Positions 55,243-64,000 are shown, numbered from the stretch's first letter. The stretch: DNA of 64,000 nucleotides from JADFJB01 sp964464595 (GCA_964464595.1 CAYXGW010000003.1:62001-126000), one strand, 5' to 3'. Notes: generated by a model not told the origin, from the letters alone. Numbers and translations are program-made.

Positions 55243-58116
55243 ATGAAGACATTAACAAAGACGCTACTCCTTTTTTTAAGCCTGTTTTTAGTGCTTGGTA
55301 TGCCTAGAATATCAGCTCAAACCAAGGGCCGGATTGGCGGGAAAATTACGGACGCAGAAACCAAAGAAGCCCTACCCGGTGTTAATGTTATTGTCAAAGG
55401 AACCTATTATGGCGCGGCAACAGATATCGACGGCAATTTCACAATAAGGGCAATGAACCCGGGGCAGTATACCATAGTGGTTTCAATGATCGGTTATAAG
55501 AAAATTGAGAATACCGGTGTTCGGGTATTAGCCGGGCAAACCACAAATCTTGATCTTCAACTGGAAATTTCTGTCTTGGCTTTCGGTGAAGAGGTTATTG
55601 TCATAGGTGAACGACCCTTATTTGACATCGAAGAAACTTCCAGCCGAAGGACTATTTCCAGTTCTGAAATTCAGGCGGAAGTGGTGGAAACTGTACAGGA
55701 TATTGTTTCTAACCAGGTTGGTGTCGTCCGGAGTGACGATGAAATCCATATCCGGGGCGGACGATCTTATGAAAATGCATATCTGATTGACGGCATCTCT
55801 GTACAGGACCCATTGTCCGGCACCGGATTCGGATTGCAATTAAGCACCGAAGCCATCGAGGAAGTTGAAGTGATTACCGGTGGATTTAACGCGGAATACG
55901 GCCAGGCCATGTCTGGCATCATTAACGTAAAAACGAAAGAAGGTGGAGCAAAATATACCGGGGCATTGTCTTATAAAGTAGACCACATTGGTGGTTTTGA
56001 TTCCGGAACCCCCCTAATTGGCAATTTAAGTAATAAAAGCAGTAACAGCTTTAATACGGATATTGCAGAATTTACAATTAGTGGTCCGGAACCCATATCC
56101 AATTATTTTTTACCGCAACTTGGGTTAAACATCCCGGGAGAGATTTCCTTTTTCGGCAGTACGTATATGCTTCTTAGTGATGCATATACACTAACAAGCG
56201 CAGAACAATTATTTTCCTCTACTTTTCATGGGGACAGGTTTGCTCCGCGACAGACCAATAGTTGGATCGGTTTATTTAAATTAACCTGGAAACCGGATCC
56301 GACCCATAAACTGATCGTTTCGGGAAATCAATCCGTTAATATCAATCAAAACTCAAAATCTCTGCAGACGACTCTTGAATTTGTCGATCCTGGCCCGGGT
56401 TACCCCTATAATTTTGAAAAGAATTTGGATAATTTTAACACATTTACCCACATAAACAAACAACTTGCCTTATCCTGGGTTCATACTCTCAATTCCCAAT
56501 CTTTTTATGAACTCAAATTATCCCGGTTTTTCTCTCACTTACGCAGCGATGTTAATGGCAAACACTGGACTGAATATGAAGAACCCCAGGATATTGTAAC
56601 GCGCCCCATCGATTATTTTTATAGTTCCGACAGCACAATCGTAAATGTGTTTCCGGGAGATGGATTCTGGGATTTTGGTGATGGCTTTACCTGGCATGAT
56701 CATTTCGTAGAAGAATATACATTCAAAGGAGATTATACACGAAACTCAAAAAACAATCAACATAAGATTAAAGCCGGTTTCGAAATAAGTTTTTCAGATA
56801 TGCAAATGATCGATATCTTTAAACCCTGGTTTGGCGACTTGGGTTTGAATAATGATATCTACCAGGTATCCCCGGCTTTTGGTAGTCTTTATGCGCAGGA
56901 TAAAATCAAGTTTAAAGGCTTGATTGCAAATGTCGGTATGCGGTTTGACTACTGGTTTCCTGGCAAATTTGTCGAAGATGCTATCGATAACCCGGATATT
57001 GTTACTATAAGCGAAAGTACAAGAGAGTCATTTAAAAATGAAACACACAGTCTGTTTGGCCGCCGCTGGCGTGGACGAATTAGCCCGAGATTGGGAATTT
57101 CACATCCTATTTCTGACAACCAGATGTTGTTCTTTTCTTATGGCCATTTTTCTAAGCGCCCCAAACCACAGTTCGTTTATACCAAGCTGGGAGAAAACAG
57201 CGCGAAATCTACTTTTCAAAAATTCGGCAACCCGAATTTAGATTTTGAAACAACGGTTTCGTACGAATTTGGCGTAAGACATAAATTCAGCCAAAATGAT
57301 GTTTTTACCATTACAGCCTACTACAAAGATATATTTGATTATGTGACCACTGTGAATTTTCGTGGTACGGGGCGTTTGACCGGTCGGTCGTTTACCACAT
57401 ATTTAAATCTGGATTATTCACGTGCAAGGGGAATTGAGGTTGAATATCGAAAGCGCGCCGGCAGCTTTCTCACCGGTTCTATCAGCGGAACGTATGCGAT
57501 TGCCACCGGTAAAAGTTCGTCCCCCGATGATGCTTTCCTGGTTTCCCAGGGATCATTGAGCGAAAAACCAATCACGGAAGATTTCTTAATTTGGGATCGT
57601 CCCTGGCAGGTTAGCGGCGTGACCAATTTCCATTTAAGAAAAAGGGATGATATTAAATTTTTTGGTGTTAAAATTCCCAATAATTGGAATTTGAATATCC
57701 GCTTTTTCGCCCAGGCCGGAAAACGGTATACACCCTTATCCGCAACCGGAACGATTTTGCCGGACGGCAGGCCGGAATACAGCGGTGATTTGGATCAAAA
57801 TGGTGAAGCCGATGATCCGTTTGGCAAACTTTCCACAACCTGGATTTGGGTCAATCTGAATTTTGAAAAATATTATAGTTTTTTGGGTTTGGATTATACA
57901 TTTTTGGTGGAGGTTCAAAACCTGCTCAATCGTAAGAATCCGCAAATCATTAATCCGGTAACCGGGCAGGCCTATGAATTTGGCGATCCGACCCCGACAG
58001 GTTGGAACGATCCCTTATTTCCGGATACACAGGCGCCTTTGTCGCCATTTCCATTTAATCCCGCACGTTATTTGACCCAAAGAAATATGAAAATTGGATT
58101 TACAGTGAGGTTTTAA
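55243..58116 (+). CDS. TonB-dependent receptor with carboxypeptidase-regulatory-like N-domain (SusC/RagA-like)
   Basis: 957 aa. Signal peptide, then a CarboxypepD_reg-like domain (about 27-110; GKITDAETKEALPGVNVIVKGT, TDIDGNFTIRAM), a plug (about 125-235; IRGGRSYENAYLIDGI) and a long C-terminal 22-strand barrel ending in a hydrophobic/aromatic residue (GFTVRF). It imports a large substrate across the outer membrane using TonB energy. ATG 55243 is preferred over TTG 55231. It sits between a lipoprotein and a PorV-family gene, separated by 15 and 6 nt. Confidence 0.93.
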   Translation: MKTLTKTLLLFLSLFLVLGMPRISAQTKGRIGGKITDAETKEALPGVNVIVKGTYYGAATDIDGNFTIRAMNPGQYTIVVSMIGYKKIENTGVRVLAGQTTNLDLQLEISVLAFGEEVIVIGERPLFDIEETSSRRTISSSEIQAEVVETVQDIVSNQVGVVRSDDEIHIRGGRSYENAYLIDGISVQDPLSGTGFGLQLSTEAIEEVEVITGGFNAEYGQAMSGIINVKTKEGGAKYTGALSYKVDHIGGFDSGTPLIGNLSNKSSNSFNTDIAEFTISGPEPISNYFLPQLGLNIPGEISFFGSTYMLLSDAYTLTSAEQLFSSTFHGDRFAPRQTNSWIGLFKLTWKPDPTHKLIVSGNQSVNINQNSKSLQTTLEFVDPGPGYPYNFEKNLDNFNTFTHINKQLALSWVHTLNSQSFYELKLSRFFSHLRSDVNGKHWTEYEEPQDIVTRPIDYFYSSDSTIVNVFPGDGFWDFGDGFTWHDHFVEEYTFKGDYTRNSKNNQHKIKAGFEISFSDMQMIDIFKPWFGDLGLNNDIYQVSPAFGSLYAQDKIKFKGLIANVGMRFDYWFPGKFVEDAIDNPDIVTISESTRESFKNETHSLFGRRWRGRISPRLGISHPISDNQMLFFSYGHFSKRPKPQFVYTKLGENSAKSTFQKFGNPNLDFETTVSYEFGVRHKFSQNDVFTITAYYKDIFDYVTTVNFRGTGRLTGRSFTTYLNLDYSRARGIEVEYRKRAGSFLTGSISGTYAIATGKSSSPDDAFLVSQGSLSEKPITEDFLIWDRPWQVSGVTNFHLRKRDDIKFFGVKIPNNWNLNIRFFAQAGKRYTPLSATGTILPDGRPEYSGDLDQNGEADDPFGKLSTTWIWVNLNFEKYYSFLGLDYTFLVEVQNLLNRKNPQIINPVTGQAYEFGDPTPTGWNDPLFPDTQAPLSPFPFNPARYLTQRNMKIGFTVRF

Positions 58117-58122
58117 CTTACT

Positions 58123-59112
58123 ATGTTTTATAAACCCAAAATACTGATTACCTGTTTGTTGGTTTTAATTGGCGCTTTTGATGCCAAAGCTCAACTTATT
58201 CCTATTCTTGGCGGCCAGCGCACCGGTACGGCAATGTTCCAGTTTTTAAAAATCGGTGTCGGCGGCAGGGCTGTGGGTATGGGGGAATCCTTTGTCGCTG
58301 TAGCGAATGATGCATCGGCGCTGTATTGGAATCCTGCGGGAATTGTTCAAATCGGATCAAATGAACTTATTGTAGCGCATGTTGAATGGCCGGTTGAAGT
58401 CAGACATGAGTTTATCGGTTATGTTCAAATGCTTGGCGATGTTACAGCATTCGGCATCAGTGTCAACGCATTGCACACGGATGACTTTGAGGAAACCACA
58501 GAGTTTCAGCCCTTTGGAACGGGGAGGTTTGTATCCTTTGGCGATATAGCAATCGGGGCAACGATTGCCAGAAAAATGACTGATCGATTTAGCGCCGGAT
58601 TTACAGTAAAATTCATTGAAGAAACATTAGATAATATCCATCTTAGAAATGTATTAATTGATTTTGGCACTTATTATTGGACCGGCTATGGCAGTTCCCG
58701 ATTCGCGGTTTCTGTGGTTAATTTTGGCACCAACAGTGAGCCGACCGGCGCCGTTGCTTTTCGAGATGGCTCGGAAACGGATCAATTCCAGGATTTTTCA
58801 CCTCCTACCATCTTCCGTGTTGGCTTTGCTTCGGAATTGATTGATAATGAAGTAAATAAAGTTACTTCATCCATCCAATTGAACCATCCCAACGACAATT
58901 CCGAAAACTTGAATTTGGGGTTGGAATATTGGTGGAACAAAACCCTCGCTTTGCGTGGAGGATATCGGGCTAATATAGAAGAGGAATCCTTTACCTTTGG
59001 CGCCGGAATAGATTTACCCTTTAAACAATACCATTTAAAAGCGGATGTTTCCTATTCGAGTTTTGGCAGATTAGGGAATGCAACACGTTTATCTATGAAT
59101 TTTCAATTTTAA
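58123..59112 (+). CDS. PorV/PorQ-family outer-membrane protein
   Basis: 329 aa. A signal peptide is followed by the family signature FLKIGVGGRAVGMGESFVAVANDASALYWNPAG and a FadL-like barrel. PorV shuttles type IX cargo to the surface attachment complex; PorQ is a relative. It starts 6 nt after the receptor gene and ends 1 nt before the NHL gene, so it is clearly part of the same operon. It supports T9SS-style export in this organism. Confidence 0.9.
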   Translation: MFYKPKILITCLLVLIGAFDAKAQLIPILGGQRTGTAMFQFLKIGVGGRAVGMGESFVAVANDASALYWNPAGIVQIGSNELIVAHVEWPVEVRHEFIGYVQMLGDVTAFGISVNALHTDDFEETTEFQPFGTGRFVSFGDIAIGATIARKMTDRFSAGFTVKFIEETLDNIHLRNVLIDFGTYYWTGYGSSRFAVSVVNFGTNSEPTGAVAFRDGSETDQFQDFSPPTIFRVGFASELIDNEVNKVTSSIQLNHPNDNSENLNLGLEYWWNKTLALRGGYRANIEEESFTFGAGIDLPFKQYHLKADVSYSSFGRLGNATRLSMNFQF

Positions 59113-59113
59113 T

Positions 59114-60166
59114 ATGAAAACAACAAAAAACATTTTTTTCATTTTTTCATTTTTCATTTTTTTAAATTGCGGCGGCGAAAAAGTTCCAATACCGGTTCAA
59201 CCGGAAATCGGTGAAATTGGCCAGTTTGTGAGTGATACCACTTATCTGCAATTACGGCCGGTGTGGGATTCTGCTGCGGGGTATTCATTCGAACAACCAC
59301 ATGATATTTTGCTGGGGCATGAACCTTTGATTTATGTGGCGGATACAGGCAATGACCGCATCGTTATGTTGGATTTAGCCGGCAATATTCTCGGTGAATC
59401 TCAGCCGGTTGAAAATCCTGTCTCTCTTACCCAGGATACAAAACTCAATTTGATAATCGTTACCGACAGCAATAAAATTTATCGCATTCAATTGGTGCCT
59501 TATGGCCATCAAATTCAGGATGCTCCCGTGGAGCTGGTTTTTGAAGAAGTCGATAATCCCGATCGTAGATACACCGGTGTTGCAGCATTGCTTCTAAGCG
59601 TGCAAGCCAGATCAATAATCCGTTACTTTGTAACCGCTTCCGGTGGTGACAAACGGGACAACCAGGTTTTGAACTTTTCGGAGGATTTTGATGCAATAGT
59701 TCCTGATGCAATAACCCTGGAACCAAATGGACTTGGTATACTTTCCGCTTCCAACCCTAGTGGTATTACTTCACTGCGTAATTTTTCCAGTGATTTTATT
59801 TTTTGTATGATCGGACAAAACTCCTTTAAGGTGCAATGGATAACCGGCGGCCAATTTGGGGTCACAATACGATTAAATCCGGCCCAGGGTAATTTTGATA
59901 TACTGGTGCCCGGCAAATTTTCACAGCCGGAAGATGTAACCATAGACCCGACCGGAAATATTTTTGTTATCGATAGTGATTTGGATCGCCTGTTTAAATT
60001 CTCTCCGTCTGGAGATGAGCTGCAGTCCTTCGGCGAAAGCGGCACGGGTGAAAAGCAGTTTAACAATCCCAAAGGGGTAGGTTTTTTTGATAAAACTCTC
60101 TACATAGCCGATACCGGCAATAACCGTATCGTTCGCTTTAAATTATCTACGGATGTGGAGCAGTAA
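59114..60166 (+). CDS. NHL-repeat lipoprotein
   Basis: 350 aa. A lipobox (FLNCGG) shows lipid anchoring. NHL/beta-propeller repeats are clear (PHDILLGHEPLIYVADTGNDRIVMLD, QPEDVTIDPTGNIFVIDSDLDRLFKF, NPKGVGFFDKTLYIADTGNNRIVRF). NHL propellers bind proteins or carbohydrates. It is the last gene of the cluster. Its role may be substrate capture for the receptor. Confidence 0.88.
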   Translation: MKTTKNIFFIFSFFIFLNCGGEKVPIPVQPEIGEIGQFVSDTTYLQLRPVWDSAAGYSFEQPHDILLGHEPLIYVADTGNDRIVMLDLAGNILGESQPVENPVSLTQDTKLNLIIVTDSNKIYRIQLVPYGHQIQDAPVELVFEEVDNPDRRYTGVAALLLSVQARSIIRYFVTASGGDKRDNQVLNFSEDFDAIVPDAITLEPNGLGILSASNPSGITSLRNFSSDFIFCMIGQNSFKVQWITGGQFGVTIRLNPAQGNFDILVPGKFSQPEDVTIDPTGNIFVIDSDLDRLFKFSPSGDELQSFGESGTGEKQFNNPKGVGFFDKTLYIADTGNNRIVRFKLSTDVEQ

Positions 60167-60183
60167 CAGAATTTTCTGTTTTT
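60165..60183 (+). terminator. Weak terminator after the cluster
   Basis: Stem AACAGA-ATTT-TCTGTT followed by TTT, starting at the NHL stop codon. Six base pairs only, so it is tentative. Confidence 0.4.
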
Positions 60184-60304
60184 AGATATTGTTGATGAGG
60201 GTTTTAAATTACATATAAATATATCTGACGACTATTCACAAACCCGGACCGTGGGCAGTAATTTAAACAATAACATTAATTAAATAATTAAATTAATCGG
60301 GAAA

Positions 60305-60643
60305 ATGGAAACAGCATTATTTACCCTTCTTGGAACAGTTGTGGGTGGCCTAATATCCTATTTTCTACAAAGACAGAGGTTCGACCAGGAATTGAAAATT
60401 AAGCAGGAGGAATTTAAAACAGAATATATGGCAGAAAGCACTGTTAAACATTTCCTGAGTCATAAATCCTACACAGACAGATCATTTGAAATTCTAAAGA
60501 AGCACCTGGGAGGTTTTGAAGATGAGGAATTAAGAAAAATTTTGGTTAGAGCTGGAGCCATAAGAAATTATAGAGAAGACGGAACAGAATGGTGGAGACT
60601 CCTGTCAAGAATGGATGAATATATTGAGAAAATAAAAAAGTAA
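60305..60643 (+). CDS. Small protein with one N-terminal membrane helix
   Basis: 112 aa. One hydrophobic helix at about 4-20 (ALFTLLGTVVGGLISYFL) precedes a charged helical cytoplasmic part that is not recognised. Its sequence is well conserved in character but I cannot name a family. No strong ribosome site (CGGGAAA before the ATG). It sits at the edge of the repeat region. Confidence 0.5.
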   Translation: METALFTLLGTVVGGLISYFLQRQRFDQELKIKQEEFKTEYMAESTVKHFLSHKSYTDRSFEILKKHLGGFEDEELRKILVRAGAIRNYREDGTEWWRLLSRMDEYIEKIKK

Positions 60644-60694
60644 AAAACTATTGCCAACAATAGGGTATAGTACAGGGGACAGACAATAAGAAAA

Positions 60695-60724
60695 GATATA
60701 GCCCACGATTAGTTTATTCGGGTG
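60695..60724. repeat. Degenerate REP-like element
   Basis: TAGCCCACGATTAGTTTATT then CGGGTG matches the REP-like unit at 61321-61346 with a few changes, so it is a decayed copy of that palindrome. Confidence 0.5.
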
Positions 60725-60755
60725 TTCTATTTGTGCCTATTGAAAAGAATATTTT

Positions 60756-61201
60756 AGCCATGGATTCACACGGATTTTCACGGAAACAAAAAAAGCCACA
60801 ACCTGTCATTCAGAAGGAATCCATTCAAAATCAGCACGTTACATAAATCAAAATAGGTTCTTCCTGAATGACATTTATTCATTAATTAATTTGTGGGTGC
60901 TATTTTTGTCTATTGAAAGGCATATTTAGCCACGGATTCACACGGATTTACACTGTATCAAAAAAAGCCACAACCTGTCATTCAGAAGGAATCCATTCAA
61001 AATCAGCACGTTACATAAATCAAAATAGGTTCTTCCTGAATGACATTTATTCATTAATTAATTTGTGGGTGCTATTTTTGTCTATTGAAAGGCATATTTA
61101 GCCACGGATTCACACGGATTTACACTGTATCAAAAAAAGCCACAACCTGTCATTCAGTCCCTGACGGGATCCAGTTAAAAAACAGCACTTTACACGAATC
61201 A
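60756..61201. repeat. 172-bp tandem repeat, 2.3 copies
   Basis: Units begin with AGCCA(C/T)GGATTCACACGG at 60756, 60928 and 61100, a period of exactly 172 bp. The first two are nearly identical apart from one short block after the GGATT. The third matches about 60 bp and then decays to about 61201. Within each unit GTCATTCAGAAGGAA and TTCTTCCTGAATGAC form an inverted repeat. Further partial copies are at about 61390-61440 and 62645-62766. Possibly a non-coding mobile or REP-derived family. Confidence 0.85.
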
Positions 61202-61271
61202 TGGTTTTAACAAAACGAACAAACGGAAAGAAACCATTAAATGGATTATGAGGGGTATATTAATTCGTAAT

Positions 61272-61384
61272 CCCACAACTGAAGATGTGGGCTATTGAAC
61301 TTGAAAATCCTTCGTACGTTTAATAGCCCACGAATTTATTCGTGGGTAATAATGCAATTATTAGTATGGAACCGTTTTAACGGT
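61272..61384. repeat. REP/BIME-like composite palindrome
   Basis: Two hairpins, CCCACA-N8-TGTGGG (61272-61291) and CCCACGAAT-TT-ATTCGTGGG (61327-61346), share an outer pairing GTGGGCTATT / AATAGCCCAC (61287-61296 with 61322-61331). A third hairpin ACCGTT-TT-AACGGT follows at 61371-61384. The plan resembles repetitive extragenic palindromes mobilised by Y1-type transposases; no transposase gene is in the window. Confidence 0.75.
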
Positions 61385-61613
61385 TTTAAAAAGCCACAAA
61401 ATGTCATTCAGGAGGAATCCAGTTAAAAATCAGCACTTTACTGCGCTGAAATTAGCAGGAGAATTTTTCACCGGACTTCAATAAAAATCTTGACATTAAA
61501 CTATTAAATATTATGTTTAGGCAATATTTAAAATCAACGGGGTGTTCTACCCAAGTTCAATGTATATAAAATAAAGTGGGACTTTACTCGTAATTACAAA
61601 AAACGAGAATATC

Positions 61614-62630
61614 ATGAATAAAGCATTATTGATATTTGGATTCATTATTTTATCTCAAACAATTTCTGTCGGACAAGAAATGCATACCCAGGCAGAGATA
61701 TTAAAGATAATGGAGAAATCACGTGTTACATATGTGTTAAGCAATCTGGAAAATGAAATTTTGCCATCTGATAGAACTGATAATTTGAATTATGGTCAAT
61801 ACTATCGGGTGACCAATGAAAACGAAATCCTAACTTATAAATACGAGATTAATGAGGATGCCAAGGAATACCTTTCGAAAGCTGAACAGTTATTTCAAGA
61901 TGATAAATTTAAAATGACAAGAGATATGTATTTGAAAGTTTTAGAGGTCGACTCAACATACTATCAAGTAATGACGTACATCGGACAAACTTATGGGATT
62001 GAAGGTGATTTCAACAAAGCTATTGAATGGTATATCAAGACAATTGAACTAAATTATATTGATTACATGGCACATTGGTTTCTAGCAGATGCCTATAAGT
62101 CACAAAATAAACTTGATAAAGCAGTGGATGAAATTACGATTGCAATGATATTAAATAGAAATAACCCTCGAATTATGAAAGCACTCATTGATATTTATGC
62201 ATTAAAAAAATTAAAAACTTCTGATTGGGTCTTTAATCCTCAAATGCAAATTGATAGCACAGGAGTGAACAAAGTTAAAATAATTTTCAATATGGATTGG
62301 TTTGGATATGCATTGGTTAAGGCAGTATGGTTATATGAGCCTGGATACAAAGAATCTATGGGAGCAAAAGAAAGTTCTTTTTCTACAACGGAGGAAAAGG
62401 AATGCCTTGTGAGTCTTATCGCAACTATTCATACAATTGATAAAAAGAGATTAAAAAAATATCCTGAGTTTAATGCATTACAGCTTGCATTTGACCATAA
62501 AATGGTTAATGAATATATATTCTACGAAATAATATTACTTGATTATCCTTTTGTAGCTTACCAGCTAACCGAAGAATTTATCAATGATATTAAAGATTAT
62601 GTGATCCAAATTAGGGGTAAGCAAAAGTAA
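61614..62630 (+). CDS. Secreted TPR-repeat protein inside the repeat region
   Basis: 338 aa. A signal peptide (about 1-20, SVGQE) is followed by a TPR array (about 80-195; AEQLFQDDKFKMTRDMYLKVLEVD, YIGQTYGIEGDFNKAIEWYIKTIEL, FLADAYKSQNKLDKAVDEITIAM) and a C-terminal ~140 residues without known domains. It is flanked on both sides by copies of the 172-bp repeat, so it may have been moved or duplicated with them. The function is unknown. Confidence 0.75.
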   Translation: MNKALLIFGFIILSQTISVGQEMHTQAEILKIMEKSRVTYVLSNLENEILPSDRTDNLNYGQYYRVTNENEILTYKYEINEDAKEYLSKAEQLFQDDKFKMTRDMYLKVLEVDSTYYQVMTYIGQTYGIEGDFNKAIEWYIKTIELNYIDYMAHWFLADAYKSQNKLDKAVDEITIAMILNRNNPRIMKALIDIYALKKLKTSDWVFNPQMQIDSTGVNKVKIIFNMDWFGYALVKAVWLYEPGYKESMGAKESSFSTTEEKECLVSLIATIHTIDKKRLKKYPEFNALQLAFDHKMVNEYIFYEIILLDYPFVAYQLTEEFINDIKDYVIQIRGKQK

Positions 62631-62644
62631 CTATGCTCAACATT

Positions 62645-62766
62645 CTGTCTATCAAAAGCATAGTTAGCCACGGATTCACACGGGTTTTCACGGAAACAAA
62701 AAAAGCCTACAACATGTCATCCCGTCGTGACGAAATCCATTCAAAATCAGCACGTTACATAAATCA
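62645..62766. repeat. Partial copy of the 172-bp repeat
   Basis: TGTCTATCAAAAGCATAGTT then AGCCACGGATTCACACGGG and ATCCATTCAAAATCAGCACG repeat the unit at 60756-60927 with an altered centre. It lies directly after the TPR gene, in the same orientation as the other copies. Confidence 0.75.
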
Positions 62767-62795
62767 ATATAAATAAGGGGAAAATATCGCCCAGC

Positions 62796-63140
62796 TTATT
62801 TTTTCAAAAGATCGATCAAATCCTGCTTTTGAACTTCGCTTAAATATTCACGCCCCTGGAGAAACTCTATGGTATCCTCTTTCAATTCGATGATTACATA
62901 TTTCTTCTCCGCTCTCTTACCCCCTTCTTTAGCATCCCAATCTTTACCAGCTATGAGCCAGTCTAAAGAACAACCGAAATATTCTGCAATCTTAACCAAC
63001 AGATTGTAGCCGGTTTTACCTTTATCTGTGATGATTCTTGACACCGTTAACGGTGTAACACCTAAAGCGCGGGCCAGAACCACTTTCTTTATATTGGCTT
63101 GATTAATTAGGTATTCAACTCTGGAGCCGATAGTTTTCAT
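62796..63140 (-). CDS. XRE-family helix-turn-helix regulator
   Basis: 114 aa. The N-terminal HTH is ANIKKVVLARALGVTPLTVSRIITDKGKTGYNLLVKIAEYFGCSLDWLIAG, a standard XRE/Cro-type fold. A short C-terminal acidic helical tail may dimerise or sense. Two probable operators lie just upstream, suggesting autoregulation. It may be part of a mobile element or a stress switch; no partner gene is evident. Confidence 0.88.
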   Translation of the reverse strand: MKTIGSRVEYLINQANIKKVVLARALGVTPLTVSRIITDKGKTGYNLLVKIAEYFGCSLDWLIAGKDWDAKEGGKRAEKKYVIIELKEDTIEFLQGREYLSEVQKQDLIDLLKK

Positions 63141-63156
63141 GATTTATCTTCAAATG

Positions 63157-63214
63157 ATATAACACGTTATATGTTTTATTGGATTTGCTTTAATGTGTTA
63201 TATATATTAACACA
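63157..63214. promoter_or_regulatory. Two putative operators of the XRE regulator
   Basis: Site 1: ATATAAC-AC-GTTATAT (63157-63172), arms perfect. Site 2: TGTGTTA-TATATAT-TAACACA (63194-63214), 7-7-7 perfect. Both share TAACAC/GTGTTA-type half-sites, start-to-start 37 bp. The position just upstream of the leftward XRE gene fits autorepression. Confidence 0.65.
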
Positions 63215-63398
63215 CATGGTTTAATTATCAGATGCGTGTGTGAAAATATAGGCTGTGTCTTAATAAAACTTCAATTAAAAAATAAAGATAGTTAAATATA
63301 GACAAAAAGTAAACGAAATAAGTTTAAAACCCACGGAAAATCGAGTCCTGCAATAGGGCGCTCTTTTTTCGTTTAAACAACTGTGGGGAGAATGACTG

Positions 63399-63719
63399 GT
63401 GGATCATTTTTTAGAAAATCATTTTTGGCTTACCGCAGCAGCCGGTTTTGGTTTGCTCGTACTTTCAGGGTTCAATGGTTACCTGTTTTGGCGATTACGC
63501 AAAATAAGAAAAAATTACAAGGGAGTGCTTTTAACCGATCTGAGTGAAAAAGACAAGGAATTAGCCTTGCTGTTCCAGGCAGCCTCGAAACGAAAAAAAG
63601 CAGCGGCGCAAAAGCTGAAAGATGAATTCCTGAAAAGAAACCAAAACCTGCAAGACAGTATGGACAAACTCACTCGCAAGCAAGGGGGAATAGCAAAGAA
63701 ATTGAAGAAGAGGGGTTGA
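63399..63719 (+). CDS. Small membrane protein with basic coiled-coil tail
   Basis: 106 aa from GTG 63399, with GGGGAG at about 63383-63388. One membrane helix (about 9-30, WLTAAAGFGLLVLSGFNGYLFW) is followed by a highly basic helical tail (many Lys/Arg). No family recognised; the shape suggests a nucleic-acid- or membrane-associated small protein. Confidence 0.6.
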   Translation: MDHFLENHFWLTAAAGFGLLVLSGFNGYLFWRLRKIRKNYKGVLLTDLSEKDKELALLFQAASKRKKAAAQKLKDEFLKRNQNLQDSMDKLTRKQGGIAKKLKKRG

Positions 63720-63776
63720 GATAGATCGCATTTTTTGAAGTAGCCTGAACGAAACTTGCTTTGGGGGGAAAGTGAA

Positions 63777-64000
63777 TTATGATTGTACAATATCTAAAAA
63801 CTCTCTTGGGTGAACAATCTTAACATCCCTATAAGTTTGTGGAAAATGTTTCTTATTCCTTGTGACTAAATAATCTGCGCTGGCTTCGATGGCTGTAGCC
63901 AGGACAAGGTTATCGTCTGGATCCGAACAGACTTCTAATGTAAGCTTAGTATCAACTAGCACGCAAGCAGCTGTGAGTTCAGTAACATGGCGGTTTATTG
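63777..64000 (-). CDS. PIN-domain protein (putative toxin), truncated by the window edge
   Basis: The frame is open through the right edge of the window, so the N-terminus with the first PIN aspartates is missing. The visible ~74 residues (VCSDPDDNLVLATAIEASADYLVTRNKKHF ... VKIVHPREFLDIV) match the C-terminal half of PIN-domain RNases of the COG1569 type. Members of this group are often toxins paired with a small antitoxin, which would lie outside the window. Confidence 0.8.
   Translation of the reverse strand, partial: INRHVTELTAACVLVDTKLTLEVCSDPDDNLVLATAIEASADYLVTRNKKHFPQTYRDVKIVHPREFLDIVQS

Noticed and set aside
60913..61101. Open frame inside the 172-bp repeat
   Set aside because: Its length is set by the repeat and the product resembles no protein; it is a by-product of repeated sequence.
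60756..61201. CRISPR array
   Set aside because: The units are near-identical over their whole 172-bp length, with no short repeats separated by unique spacers, and no cas genes are present.

Overview
The window looks like a chromosomal contig of an AT-rich bacterium of the FCB group (Fibrobacteres-Chlorobi-Bacteroidetes and relatives). The evidence is Gram-negative envelope genes (LptD, OmpA, TonB receptor), type IX secretion (T9SS)-style C-terminal sorting domains built around an NYPNPF motif, a PorV/PorQ-family protein, and a short Bacteroidota-type primary sigma factor. A Calditrichota/KSB1/Ignavibacteria-like lineage is my inference. No rRNA, tRNA or CRISPR array was seen.
Layout. 1-3 kb: divergent envelope genes (a barrel/coiled-coil/TPR protein and an OmpA protein with TSP3 repeats). 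3.2-10.9 kb: a co-directional run with an aldehyde dehydrogenase and L-lysine 6-transaminase (lysine to 2-aminoadipate), rsmI, a CDP-alcohol phosphatidyltransferase next to myo-inositol-1-phosphate synthase (probably inositol phospholipid synthesis), a MATE exporter and tmk. 11-22 kb: S41 protease, pyruvate phosphate dikinase, a HAD phosphatase, rarA, ROK kinase, lptD. 22-32.4 kb: ECF sigma factor, acpS, nnr, a VanZ-like protein with no ordinary start codon, an AlaX-type editing protein, a cupin, a ferritin-like protein lacking its histidine ligands, nfo, a membrane-anchored PRTase-like protein, nadE and a UPF0173 hydrolase.
32.4-40.4 kb is the accessory part: LytTR regulator, DoxX, TauE/SafE, a two-gene N6-adenine methyltransferase plus HNH nuclease module, a higBA toxin-antitoxin pair lying between a broken copy and an intact copy of a carbon-nitrogen hydrolase gene, then an S4-domain protein. 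41-46 kb holds a TPR lipoprotein and a giant secreted gluzincin-like protein with a T9SS sorting domain. 46.5-48.3 kb has a Tat-exported TIM-barrel protein and the primary-type sigma factor, which also has no ordinary start codon. 48.7-60.2 kb is a six-gene surface/export cluster (two large secreted proteins, a lipoprotein, a SusC-like TonB receptor, a PorV-family protein and an NHL-repeat lipoprotein). 60.6-62.8 kb carries 172-bp tandem repeats and REP-like palindromes around a secreted TPR protein. The end has a XRE regulator with probable operators, a small membrane protein and a PIN-domain protein cut by the window edge.
The main candidates for something new are the methyltransferase-HNH module with its own sigma70-like promoter, the duplicated hydrolase end bracketing higBA, and two genes that apparently start on AUU/AUA/AUC codons.
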